40,523 bases of DNA from Caballeronia glathei (GTDB lineage: Bacteria > Pseudomonadota > Gammaproteobacteria > Burkholderiales > Burkholderiaceae): NCBI RefSeq assembly GCF_000698595.1, contig NZ_JFHC01000070.1:1-40523 (forward strand), given 5' to 3'. The notes under the pieces are model-generated. The model searched no databases. It was not told where the DNA came from and saw only the letters and a program-made list of their open reading frames with translations. Below are positions 16,735-24,466 of this stretch, piece by piece. Every line of letters begins with the position of its first letter. Position 1 is the first letter of the stretch. The position numbers and the translations under genes are program-made.

Positions 16735-17987
16735 ACCCGTCGACACAGTCCGCCATGAACGATTCATCCGATCGCGCCAGCGCGCCGGCAACAGACGATT
16801 CGAACGCGTCTGCCACAGCGCGCACGACCCTTACGCGCAAGAAGCGGCTCGCCGGACCGCTCGCACTTGCGGCACTCGCGGCCGCGCTGCTGGTTGCCGG
16901 GATCGTCCCCCGGCTGCACGCGAGCCGCGCGCTCGACCGGCAAGCCGCGGCGCAGCGGGCACTGACCGTGTCGGTCGTCGCGCCGCGTCCCGCGCCCGCC
17001 GAACAGGAACTGAACCTCCCCGGCGCCGTGATGCCGTTCGCCGAGGCGTCCATCTACGCGAGAACGAGCGGATACCTTTCACACTGGTACGCCGACATCG
17101 GCGCGCACGTGAAGGCGGGCGCGACGCTTGCCGAGATCGATGCACCGGATCTCGATGCGCAATTGCGTCAGGCGCGTGCCGACCAGCAGACGGCACAGGC
17201 CAACTACACCTATGCGAAGGGCACCGCGCAGCGCTGGCAGGAGATGCTGACGACGCAGTCCGTCTCGCAGCAGGACACGGACACCAAGGTCAGCGACATG
17301 CAGGCCAAGCAGGCAATGCTGGCCTCTGCGCAGGCAAACGTCGCGCGTCTTGCGGAACTGGTGTCGTTCGAGAAGGTGACCGCTCCGTTCGATGGCGTCG
17401 TGACCGCGCGCAACGTCGATGTGGGGGCGCTCGTGACGGCGGGCGGCACGCCCGGCGCGTCCGCGATGTCGGGCGAGCTCTTTCATGTCGAGCAGACGGA
17501 CAAGCTGCGCGTGTTCGTCGACGTGCCGCAAAACGATGCGCAGGATGTCGTGCCGGATACCGCGGTCTACCTCACCGTGCAGCAGTATCCGGGCCGGCAG
17601 TTTGCCGCGACGGTGGCGCGCACCGCCGGTGCGATCGATCCCGTCAGCCGCACGCTGCGCGTGGAAGTGGACGTGGACAATCGCGCGGGTGCGCTGATGC
17701 CCGGTGCGTACGCGCAAGTGCACCTGCTGCTGAAAACCGCGGCGCCCGCACTCGACCTGCCGGTCAGCGCGCTGCTGTTTCGCCCGGACGGCGTGACGGT
17801 GGCCGTCGCCGGAAGCGATGGCAAGACTGCGCTGAAGACCGTGCATATCGGCCGGGACTTCGGCACGCACGTGGAGATCACGACGGGCCTTGCCGCAACG
17901 GATCGCGTGATCGACAACCCCGGCGATGCGATTACCGCGGGCGAACTCGTGCAGATTGCACCGCCTGCGCCCGCCACGCACGGCTGA
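16731..17987 (+). CDS. RND efflux periplasmic adaptor (membrane fusion protein)
   Basis: This 418-residue HlyD/AcrA-type adaptor has an N-terminal hydrophobic anchor (about residues 40-60). The biotinyl-lipoyl-like half motif YARTSGYLSHWYADIGAHVKAG comes next, in an uninterrupted stretch near residues 104-125. A coiled-coil hairpin (about 140-205) with repeated Ala/Gln heptads follows, then the second lipoyl half APFDGVVTARNVDVGALV and the beta-barrel domain. It bridges the RND permease and the outer-membrane factor in the periplasm. Its ATG overlaps the permease stop as ATGA, implying translational coupling; an ATG at 16755 is a possible alternative. The gene order permease-adaptor-channel is less common than adaptor-permease-channel. 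Confidence 0.9.
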   Translation: MNPSTQSAMNDSSDRASAPATDDSNASATARTTLTRKKRLAGPLALAALAAALLVAGIVPRLHASRALDRQAAAQRALTVSVVAPRPAPAEQELNLPGAVMPFAEASIYARTSGYLSHWYADIGAHVKAGATLAEIDAPDLDAQLRQARADQQTAQANYTYAKGTAQRWQEMLTTQSVSQQDTDTKVSDMQAKQAMLASAQANVARLAELVSFEKVTAPFDGVVTARNVDVGALVTAGGTPGASAMSGELFHVEQTDKLRVFVDVPQNDAQDVVPDTAVYLTVQQYPGRQFAATVARTAGAIDPVSRTLRVEVDVDNRAGALMPGAYAQVHLLLKTAAPALDLPVSALLFRPDGVTVAVAGSDGKTALKTVHIGRDFGTHVEITTGLAATDRVIDNPGDAITAGELVQIAPPAPATHG

Positions 17988-18010
17988 TGCGCCTCCCAAA
18001 GGAACCGACG

Positions 18011-19486
18011 ATGCAGCGAACCCGCACCCCCCTTCCCTTTGCGCGCACGGCGCTCGCGCTGTGCGCCGCCAGCGCTCTCGCAGCCTGCTCGACGCTGCCG
18101 CCCTATGCGCCGCCGGCGGTCGCGGTGCCCGCGCACTTTGCCGGCACGGCGAGCGCGGCATCGGACGCGGGCGCGAACGGATGGACCACGGCCGCTCCGG
18201 CCGACGGCGCGCCGCGCGGCCCCTGGTGGACCGTCTACAACGACGCCGACCTGAACCGCCTCGAAGCGCGTATCGACGTGTCGAACCAGACCGTGAAGAA
18301 AGCGGTCGCGCAGTTGCAGCAGGCCCGGGCGATGGTCGACTATCAGCGCGCCGGCTTCTTTCCGACCGTGACGGCAGGCGTCGCACAAAGCCGCTTTCGC
18401 ACGTCGCAGAACATCGTCGGCCACTCGCTCGCGGGCAAGACCGTGCCGGACTATTCGACCGGCATCGCGGCAAGCTGGGAACCGGACCTGTTCGGCCGCG
18501 TGCGCGACGCCGTTGCGGGCGCCAGCGCCAGCACGGAAGCGAGCGCCGCGGACCTCGAAGCGGTGCGCCTCTCGGTGACGGCGGATCTCGCTGTCGATTA
18601 CTTCGACCTGCGCTCGCTCGATACGCAGAAAAAGCTGCTCGACGACACCGTGACCGCCTACGGCGCCGCATTGCGCGTGCTCCAGCAACAGCTGCACGAC
18701 GGCGCCATCGACGCGTCCGCCGTCGCTCAGGCCGAGACCCAGCTCGAAACCACGCGTGCGCAGGACACCGACATCGACGTGCAGCGCGCGCAGTTGCAGC
18801 ACGCCATCGCCACGCTGACCGGCGAGCCCGCATCCACCTTCACGCTGCCGCCGAAGGTCGAGTCGTTCGCGGTGCCGGCCATTCCCGCGGGGCTGCCCTC
18901 GCAACTGCTCGAGCGGCGCCCGGACATCGCCGCCGCCGAGCGGCGCGTCGCGGCGGGCAATGCGCAGATCGGCGAAGCGCACGCCGCGTTCTTCCCGGAC
19001 CTCGTGCTTTCCGCGACCGCGGGCCTCGAAAGCTCGTTCTTCGCACCGTGGCTCACGGCGCCGAGCCTCTTCTGGTCCATCGGGCCGCAACTCGTCGGCA
19101 CGCTGTTCGACGGCGGCCGCCGCAGCGCGACCCTGCGGGGCGCGAATGCGCAGTACGACGGCTTCGTCGCCGACTACCGGCAAACGGTGCTCGTCGCGTT
19201 TCAGCAAGTGGAGGACAACCTGTCCGCGCTCAATTCCCTTGCCGAAGAAGCCGCCAGCCAGGATCGCGCCACGTCGGCGGCGAACCTGTCGCTCAAGCTC
19301 ACGACGAACCGGTTCAACGCGGGCGCGGTCAGCTATCTGGACGTGGTCACCGCACAGACCATCGCGCTCACCAACCAGCGCACCGCCGACCAGATCGCGG
19401 CACGCCGCATGGACGCGAGCGTGCTGTTGCTGAAGGCGCTGGGCGGTGGATGGAACGGCGACATGTCGGTCGCCGCCACGCAATGA
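18011..19486 (+). CDS. NodT/OprM-family outer-membrane efflux lipoprotein
   Basis: This 491-residue protein is a TolC-superfamily channel of the RND-associated NodT branch. The signal peptide ends in lipobox LAAC with the lipidated cysteine at 26. Two repeated outer-membrane-efflux domains follow, with hallmark segments WWTVYNDADLNRL, ASWEPDLFGRVRDAV, LLERRPDIAAAERRVA, HAAFFPDL and LFDGGRR. It forms the trimeric channel through the outer membrane for the preceding pump. AAAGGA lies seven bases before the ATG, and the gap to the adaptor is 23 bases. Its stop codon sits one base from the stop of the convergent sensor kinase gene, so the two transcripts must overlap. Confidence 0.92.
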   Translation: MQRTRTPLPFARTALALCAASALAACSTLPPYAPPAVAVPAHFAGTASAASDAGANGWTTAAPADGAPRGPWWTVYNDADLNRLEARIDVSNQTVKKAVAQLQQARAMVDYQRAGFFPTVTAGVAQSRFRTSQNIVGHSLAGKTVPDYSTGIAASWEPDLFGRVRDAVAGASASTEASAADLEAVRLSVTADLAVDYFDLRSLDTQKKLLDDTVTAYGAALRVLQQQLHDGAIDASAVAQAETQLETTRAQDTDIDVQRAQLQHAIATLTGEPASTFTLPPKVESFAVPAIPAGLPSQLLERRPDIAAAERRVAAGNAQIGEAHAAFFPDLVLSATAGLESSFFAPWLTAPSLFWSIGPQLVGTLFDGGRRSATLRGANAQYDGFVADYRQTVLVAFQQVEDNLSALNSLAEEAASQDRATSAANLSLKLTTNRFNAGAVSYLDVVTAQTIALTNQRTADQIAARRMDASVLLLKALGGGWNGDMSVAATQ

Positions 19487-19487
19487 T

Positions 19488-20912
19488 TCAGCCGCGCGGG
19501 AACGTCAGGATGAAGCGCGTGCTGACGGTGTCGCTTTCGGCGTGTACCGTGCCGCCATGCAGTTCCATGATCGTGCGCACGATGGCGAGGCCGAGGCCCG
19601 CCGCGCCGCCGGGGTTGCCCGCCTTAGGCTGGTTCGTGCGCGACGGGTCGATGCGGTAGAAGCGGTCGAAGATGCGTTCGAGATGCGCGGCGTCGATCGG
19701 GCTGCCTTCGTTCTCCACGATCACGCGCAGGCTGTGCGCTTCCTCATGCGCGCGAAGCACGATGCTGCCGCCGCGCGGCGTGTAGCGCAGCGCGTTGGCC
19801 AGCAGGTTGCTGACGGCGCGCCTGAAAAGCTCGACGTCAGCCTTCAGGCGCCCGCCTCCGTCCACGCGCACGATCGCGCCCGCGTCTTCCGCGAGGCCTT
19901 CGAAGTATTCCGCAATGCGCCCCAGTTCCTCGCCGACGTCGAATTCGCGCGTGTTCTTCATGAACTGCGGATGCTCCGCGCGTGCGAGAAACAGCACGTT
20001 TTCGATCATGCGCGACAGGCGGTCGCATTCCTCCAGATTCGACTCGAGCAGCGCCTGATAGTCGTCGGCCGAACGGGGCCGCGCGAGCGCGACCTCCGTG
20101 GCGCCGCGCATGTTGCTGAGTGGCGTGCGCATGTCGTGGGCAAGATCGGCGGTGAACTGCGAGAGGCGGCGAAATCCGCTGTCGATGCGCTCGAGCATCG
20201 CGTTGAGCGACGCGACGAGTGTATCGAGCTCGAGCGGCAGCCGGGCGACGGCGATGCGCGTGTCGAGCCGGTCGACGGTCACGCGGGCAGCGCTCGCGGC
20301 AACCTCGCGCAGCGGCCGCAGAGACGCGCGTATCAGCAGATAGCTCAGCAGAAATGCGAGCGCCGCACCGGCCGCGCCCGCGATGTAGAGCTTGTCGCGA
20401 TAGCGGTCGAGAAGCCGCCAGCGGTCGCTCATGTTGCGCGCGATGAGGATCTGCGTAACCGTGCCATCGCGCAGCATGGCGTCCGCCGAGACAGCGCGGA
20501 CCGGCGCGCCGCTTTTCGCGCGCCACTCCACGATCGCCTCGTCGGTGATGCGCGCCGACGCCGCTACGCGCTTGCCGGGCGGCGTCTCCGTGCCGGGCGC
20601 CGCGGCCGTATTCGCCGTGTTGTGCTCGATCAGCACGTGGCCCGCGGGGTCCGTCATCTGCATCGACAGCGCTTCGTTGCCGAGCACGAGGCTCGTCAGG
20701 CGGTCCTCGTGCTCGTGCACGGCGCTGAGCGCGTCGAGCTCCTGCGTGAGCCGCCGCGTATGGCGCGCGGCCAGCACGATGTCGAGATCGTCCTGAATCT
20801 TGACCTGATGATCGAGCGCGATGTAGAGAAAGCTCCCCACCAGCACGAACACGGTGAGGGTCGTGCCTGCGAACGCGAGCGCGAGCGTCGCGGTGAGCGA
20901 GCGGCGCGGCAT
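19488..20912 (-). CDS. Heavy-metal-type sensor histidine kinase
   Basis: This 474-residue membrane sensor kinase resembles the CusS/IrlS group. TM1 lies at about 10-32 and TM2 at about 175-195, with a roughly 140-residue periplasmic sensor between them. HAMP follows (about 195-250), then the H-box LAHDMRTPLSN with phospho-acceptor H259. The N-box is NLLANALRYTPRGG (about 369-382), the F-box is IFDRFYR, and the glycine-rich lid is GGAAGLGLAI. The periplasmic domain has no obvious cysteine/histidine metal cluster, so the stimulus may not be a metal. The ATG at 20912 shares one base with the regulator's TGA stop (TGATG), proving tight coupling. A longer frame to 21059 is antisense-like and rejected. 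It is convergent with the RND operon and probably regulates it. Confidence 0.9.
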   Translation of the reverse strand: MPRRSLTATLALAFAGTTLTVFVLVGSFLYIALDHQVKIQDDLDIVLAARHTRRLTQELDALSAVHEHEDRLTSLVLGNEALSMQMTDPAGHVLIEHNTANTAAAPGTETPPGKRVAASARITDEAIVEWRAKSGAPVRAVSADAMLRDGTVTQILIARNMSDRWRLLDRYRDKLYIAGAAGAALAFLLSYLLIRASLRPLREVAASAARVTVDRLDTRIAVARLPLELDTLVASLNAMLERIDSGFRRLSQFTADLAHDMRTPLSNMRGATEVALARPRSADDYQALLESNLEECDRLSRMIENVLFLARAEHPQFMKNTREFDVGEELGRIAEYFEGLAEDAGAIVRVDGGGRLKADVELFRRAVSNLLANALRYTPRGGSIVLRAHEEAHSLRVIVENEGSPIDAAHLERIFDRFYRIDPSRTNQPKAGNPGGAAGLGLAIVRTIMELHGGTVHAESDTVSTRFILTFPRG

Positions 20913-21589
20913 CAGCCCGTCGCCTTCGGTTCGAGCACGTAGCCGACGCCGCGCACCGTGTGGATCAGCTTGACCGGAAACGCGTCGTCGACTTTCGCAC
21001 GCAGGCGGCGAATCGCGACCTCGACGACGTTCGTGTCGCTGTCGAAATTCATGTCCCACACATACGACGCGATTTGCGTGCGGCTCAGGACTTCGCCGTG
21101 CCGGCGCGCAAGCAGTTGCAGCAGCGCGAACTCGCGCGGGGTGAGGTCGATGCGCGTCGTGCCGCGCCGCACGCGCCGCCGGTTGATGTCCATTTCGAGG
21201 TCGCCGACGGTGATCACCGTGCTTTCCCTCGGCGGTCCGCGCCGTGCCAGCGTGCGCACGCGTGCCAGCAGTTCGACGAACGCGAACGGCTTGACGAGAT
21301 AGTCGTCGCCGCCGAGTTCGAGGCCGTGCACGCGGTCGGTCACGTCGTCGCGTGCGGTCAGGAACAGCACGGGCGTCGTCTTGGTCGCGCGCAACGCCTT
21401 CACCACCGCCCAGCCGTCCATGCCCGGCAGCATGACATCGAGCACGATCACTTCGTAGTCTTCTTCCTGAGCGAGCACGAGGCCGCTGCCGCCGTCAGTG
21501 GCGACATCGACGAGATACCCCGATTCTTCCAGCCCCTTCTTCAGGTAGGCACTCGTCTTCAGTTCGTCCTCGATCACCAGGATGCGCAT
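20912..21589 (-). CDS. OmpR/CusR-type response regulator
   Basis: This 225-residue two-domain response regulator has receiver acid-pocket residues in VIEDEL, phospho-acceptor D51 in LDVMLPGMDGW and the conserved lysine in YLVKPFAF. The winged-helix DNA-binding domain (about 125-222) contains IDLTPREFALLQLLARRHGEVLSR and RVRRLRAKV-type trans-activation loop sequences near NVVEVAIRRLRAKVDD. TVRGVGYVLE is the usual C-terminus. It belongs to the heavy-metal response regulator group (CusR, CopR, IrlR). The ATG at 21589 follows GAGGAG by eight to nine bases. An upstream frame extending to 21679 is unlikely. With its kinase it likely activates the RND pump encoded head-on downstream. Confidence 0.92.
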   Translation of the reverse strand: MRILVIEDELKTSAYLKKGLEESGYLVDVATDGGSGLVLAQEEDYEVIVLDVMLPGMDGWAVVKALRATKTTPVLFLTARDDVTDRVHGLELGGDDYLVKPFAFVELLARVRTLARRGPPRESTVITVGDLEMDINRRRVRRGTTRIDLTPREFALLQLLARRHGEVLSRTQIASYVWDMNFDSDTNVVEVAIRRLRAKVDDAFPVKLIHTVRGVGYVLEPKATG

Positions 21590-21700
21590 TGCCGCTGCTC
21601 CTCTTTGCTTGCGGAAACTCAATCTTACCGTTGGCCGCGAACCGGGGCGTAACCGATTCGTCAGACCGATGAACGGCACGGCATGACGCCATGCCGCGCC

Positions 21701-22261
21701 CTACTGGGCTGCTTTCGGCGCCGCCTGATGTCCCGCGCCGCCACTGGTGAGCGCGGCATAGCGCTCGGGCGTGATGCCGCGCGCGTCGAAAAGAAACGCG
21801 GCCGCCTGCCAGATCGCCTGGTCCGACTGCGTCTTGCCGAAGGCCGGCATGGCGGTCATCTTCACGCCGTTCCTGATGACCCAGTACATCAGTTGCGGAT
21901 TGTTGCGGCGCGTCGCCGCGAGCAGCGTCGGCGCCATGGGCAGTATGCCCTGCCCGATCGGGCTGAGCGCCTTGCCCGGCGTTCCGTGGCACACCGCGCA
22001 TGTCTCGCTGTACAGCCGCGCGCCAGCGCGCACGTTCTCGGCGCTCATCAGGTCCGGCGGCACGTGAATGTCCTTCGCGTGCCTGTGAAGCGACTGCTCG
22101 TAGGTGGCGTGCAATGCCCAGGCAACCACCGGGTTATGCCCGGATGCGGCCGACACATCGTACAGGCCCGACCAGGCGTACAGCGCGGCGACGATCGCGC
22201 CTGCGAGCAGCAGCGCGACATTGATGAACACGGCTTCGGAAAGGCGGTGGCGTCGGAGCAA
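21701..22261 (-). CDS. Membrane-anchored class I cytochrome c
   Basis: This 186-residue protein has one N-terminal anchor (about residues 11-30) and a periplasmic mono-haem cytochrome c domain. The haem site is C88-A-V-C91-H92, and the axial methionine is probably M138 in TAMPAFG. A C-terminal Ala/Gly tail follows. The protein could carry electrons to or from an envelope oxidoreductase. The start is a TTG at 22261, preceded by GAGG with eight bases of spacing. No ATG in this frame precedes the anchor before an upstream stop, so a TTG start is required. It is 111 bases from the response regulator gene and divergent from the peroxidase operon, whose cytochrome b561 could be a partner; that link is inference. 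Confidence 0.85.
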   Translation of the reverse strand: MLRRHRLSEAVFINVALLLAGAIVAALYAWSGLYDVSAASGHNPVVAWALHATYEQSLHRHAKDIHVPPDLMSAENVRAGARLYSETCAVCHGTPGKALSPIGQGILPMAPTLLAATRRNNPQLMYWVIRNGVKMTAMPAFGKTQSDQAIWQAAAFLFDARGITPERYAALTSGGAGHQAAPKAAQ

Positions 22262-22685
22262 TTGAGCGACCTCGCGCGGATCTTGCCGGCGGGTCGCAAC
22301 GCTTGTTCATTGCAGCGGCGCCGGCGGGGTTGATGGTTCGAACGACCTCCCGATCCTAGCGGCGCGCCTTTACCGCATTCCGTCGCGCTGATTACGGTTT
22401 CGTCATGTTGGCGAGCAAATGACGAGCGCGCGATCGGCGCCTGCTTCGATTGCACCGTTCGGGTGCTCGCAGAACCACGTTCGCCGTGTCCGCGCGTGGC
22501 GACCGCATCGATGTTTCCACGACCGCGCCGTGTGAATACGAAACTCGCCGTGCTATCGCAAACAAGCAGCGAAATGCATCCCAGCATACTTGGTAAAAAC
22601 CCGTACGGCATCCGGACGCGCCCCGCTGAGGTGTCCTGCCGGCCGCCTTATTGCTCCCCGCAATCGCCCTCACGGAGGTCATTCG
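22262..22685. other. Divergent intergenic region, 424 bases
   Basis: This separates the cytochrome c gene (minus) from the peroxidase operon (plus) and should carry both promoters. AT-rich patches lie near 22535-22575 and 22590-22605. I could not identify a convincing OxyR, Fnr or sigma-70 site by eye, and no small gene is supported. Confidence 0.4.
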
Positions 22686-23774
22686 ATGCCATCTCCCAGT
22701 CCGTCGCGCAACCCGCTCCCCGCGCTCGCAGCGATCGCGCTCGTCGTCGTCGTGCTCGCCCTCCTGTTCGCGTGGACGGGCGGATGGCTCACGCCGGCGC
22801 GCATCAGCGGCTCCGTCATGGTCGACGCGCTGCAAAGCAACACGGGCAAGATCTTCCCCGGCTTTCGCCGCGCCCATACCAAGGGCATCTGCGTAGGCGG
22901 CCACTTCGATTCGAACGGTGCGGGCAGCGCGCTATCGACTGCCGCGCTGTTCACCACGGGATCGTTTCCCGTGATCGGCCGCTTCAATACGGGCGGCAGC
23001 GTGCCGACCGGTGCCGACGCCGGTCAGATCTTCCACGGACTCGGCATGCGCTTCCAGTTGCCCGGCGGCCGCGAATGGCGCATGGCGCTCGACCAGACGC
23101 CCGTCTTCGTGGTGTCGAACGCATCCGACTTCATCGCGCTGGAGACCGCCTCGACGCCCGACCCGGCCACGATGAAGCCCGATCCCGCAAAGATGAAGGC
23201 GTTTCTCTCGACGCACCCCGAGACGCAGCGCTTCTTCGACTACCTCGGCAAGACGCCGATGCCATCGAGCTTCGCGAACGGCACGTACTACAGCATCAAC
23301 GCGTTCCGCTTCACCGACGCTCATGGCGTGACGCGCTTCGTGCGCTGGCAGTTCGAGCCCGAGCAGCCGTTCACGGCGCTCGCGAAAGGCAATGCGGACA
23401 CGCTGCCGCCGAACTTTCTCTTCGACGATCTCCTGCAGCGCATTCACGAAGGCCCCGTCAAGTGGCACATGATTCTCGTGCCGGCCAATCCCGGCGACCG
23501 CACCGATAACGCGACGATCGCCTGGGGCCCGGATCACCAGCGCATCGACGCCGGCACGCTCGTGTTCGACAAGATCGCCACAGAGGAAGACGGCCATTGC
23601 CGCGACTTCAACTACGACCCGCTGATCCTGCCGGAAGGAGTCGCGCCTTCGGACGATCCGTTGCTGTCCGCACGCTCTGCCGCCTACTCCGTCTCCTTCC
23701 AGCGACGCGCGGCCGAAGGCCCGCGCCCGGATGCGATCACGCTCGAACTGCAACACAAGGGAGAAGTGAAATGA
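22686..23774 (+). CDS. Catalase-family peroxidase (SrpA-like), membrane-anchored
   Basis: This 362-residue protein is a minimal haem catalase-related peroxidase of the SrpA/YhlA-like group. It has an N-terminal membrane anchor or uncleaved signal (about 11-33), then RRAHTKGICVGGHFDSNG with the presumed distal histidine H64. PVIGRFNTGG and VVSNASDFI are core segments. YYSINAFRFTD and, near the end, RSAAYSV, which supplies the proximal R-x3-Y haem ligand, complete the core. It lacks the long catalase C-terminus, so peroxidation of organic substrates in the periplasm is more likely than bulk catalase activity. The ATG at 22686 follows GGAGG by seven bases. Its stop overlaps the cytochrome b561 start (ATGA), an arrangement often seen for this family. 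Confidence 0.9.
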   Translation: MPSPSPSRNPLPALAAIALVVVVLALLFAWTGGWLTPARISGSVMVDALQSNTGKIFPGFRRAHTKGICVGGHFDSNGAGSALSTAALFTTGSFPVIGRFNTGGSVPTGADAGQIFHGLGMRFQLPGGREWRMALDQTPVFVVSNASDFIALETASTPDPATMKPDPAKMKAFLSTHPETQRFFDYLGKTPMPSSFANGTYYSINAFRFTDAHGVTRFVRWQFEPEQPFTALAKGNADTLPPNFLFDDLLQRIHEGPVKWHMILVPANPGDRTDNATIAWGPDHQRIDAGTLVFDKIATEEDGHCRDFNYDPLILPEGVAPSDDPLLSARSAAYSVSFQRRAAEGPRPDAITLELQHKGEVK

Positions 23775-24313
23775 ACGGCCCCACCGACCGCTTTGTCCTG
23801 CCCGCACGCATCCTGCACTGGCTCATGGCCGCGCTGATCCTCGCGATGCTGTTCATCGGCGCCGGCATGGTGTCGACAGTCAACGATCGCTATCCGGAAC
23901 TGCTCGCGTGGCACCGGCCGATCGGCATCGCCATCCTGATCCTCGCGGTGATCCGTCTCGGCGTGCGTGTCACGCATCGCCCGCCGCCGCTGCCCGCCGA
24001 CGTTCCGGCCATGCAGGCCGCCGCGGCCAGGGCATCGCATTACGTGCTCTACGGGCTGATGATCGCGATGCCGCTGATCGGCTGGGCCATGCAGTCCGCG
24101 GGCGGCTATCCGGTCGTGATGTGGAAAGGCTTCGACCTGTATCCGATCCTGCCGCACAACATCATCGTCTACGGCCAGTTGCGGCGCCTGCACGGCCTCT
24201 TTGCCTATGCGTTCTTCCTGCTGATTCTCGTGCATCTCGCCGCCGCGCTCGTGCATGCGTGGATCCGCCGCGACGGCGTATTCCAGAGCATGTCGGGCGG
24301 CAGCCGCACGTAA
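23771..24313 (+). CDS. Cytochrome b561-type membrane protein
   Basis: This 180-residue four-helix di-haem cytochrome has ILHWLMAALILAMLF with the first histidine (H16), LLAWHRPIGIAILIL, ASHYVLYGLMIAMPLIGW and RRLHGLFAYAFFLLILVHLAAALVH. These supply the histidine pairs expected for two b haems. Such proteins pass electrons from ubiquinol to periplasmic redox partners, here presumably the SrpA-like peroxidase whose gene overlaps by four bases. A quinol-linked peroxide reductase pair is therefore the simplest reading. The charged C-terminus is short. The next gene begins 153 bases downstream on the same strand, so co-transcription with it is plausible but less certain. Confidence 0.9.
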   Translation: MNGPTDRFVLPARILHWLMAALILAMLFIGAGMVSTVNDRYPELLAWHRPIGIAILILAVIRLGVRVTHRPPPLPADVPAMQAAAARASHYVLYGLMIAMPLIGWAMQSAGGYPVVMWKGFDLYPILPHNIIVYGQLRRLHGLFAYAFFLLILVHLAAALVHAWIRRDGVFQSMSGGSRT

Positions 24314-24466
24314 GCGCGAACGAGCGTCCGCAAACCAGCAGACAACACCTGCGCACGCCGGGCGCGCGTGCAGATTCGAAACCCGCATGCGTTTTTGCAA
24401 GAGCAGAACGCTTCGTACGCCGATCATGGCGTCCAACGGCTCGCGACGAGCTTAAAGGAAATCGAT

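Noticed and set aside
13465..16791. Very long open frame on the minus strand opposite the RND permease gene
   Set aside because: It mirrors the permease in antisense; the translation is Arg/Asp/His-rich with no motif, which is what GC-rich coding sequence gives in that frame.
19446..20942. Plus-strand frame opposite the sensor kinase
   Set aside because: Antisense of a kinase with complete H, N, F and G boxes; translation is Arg/Val/Ala-rich without domains.
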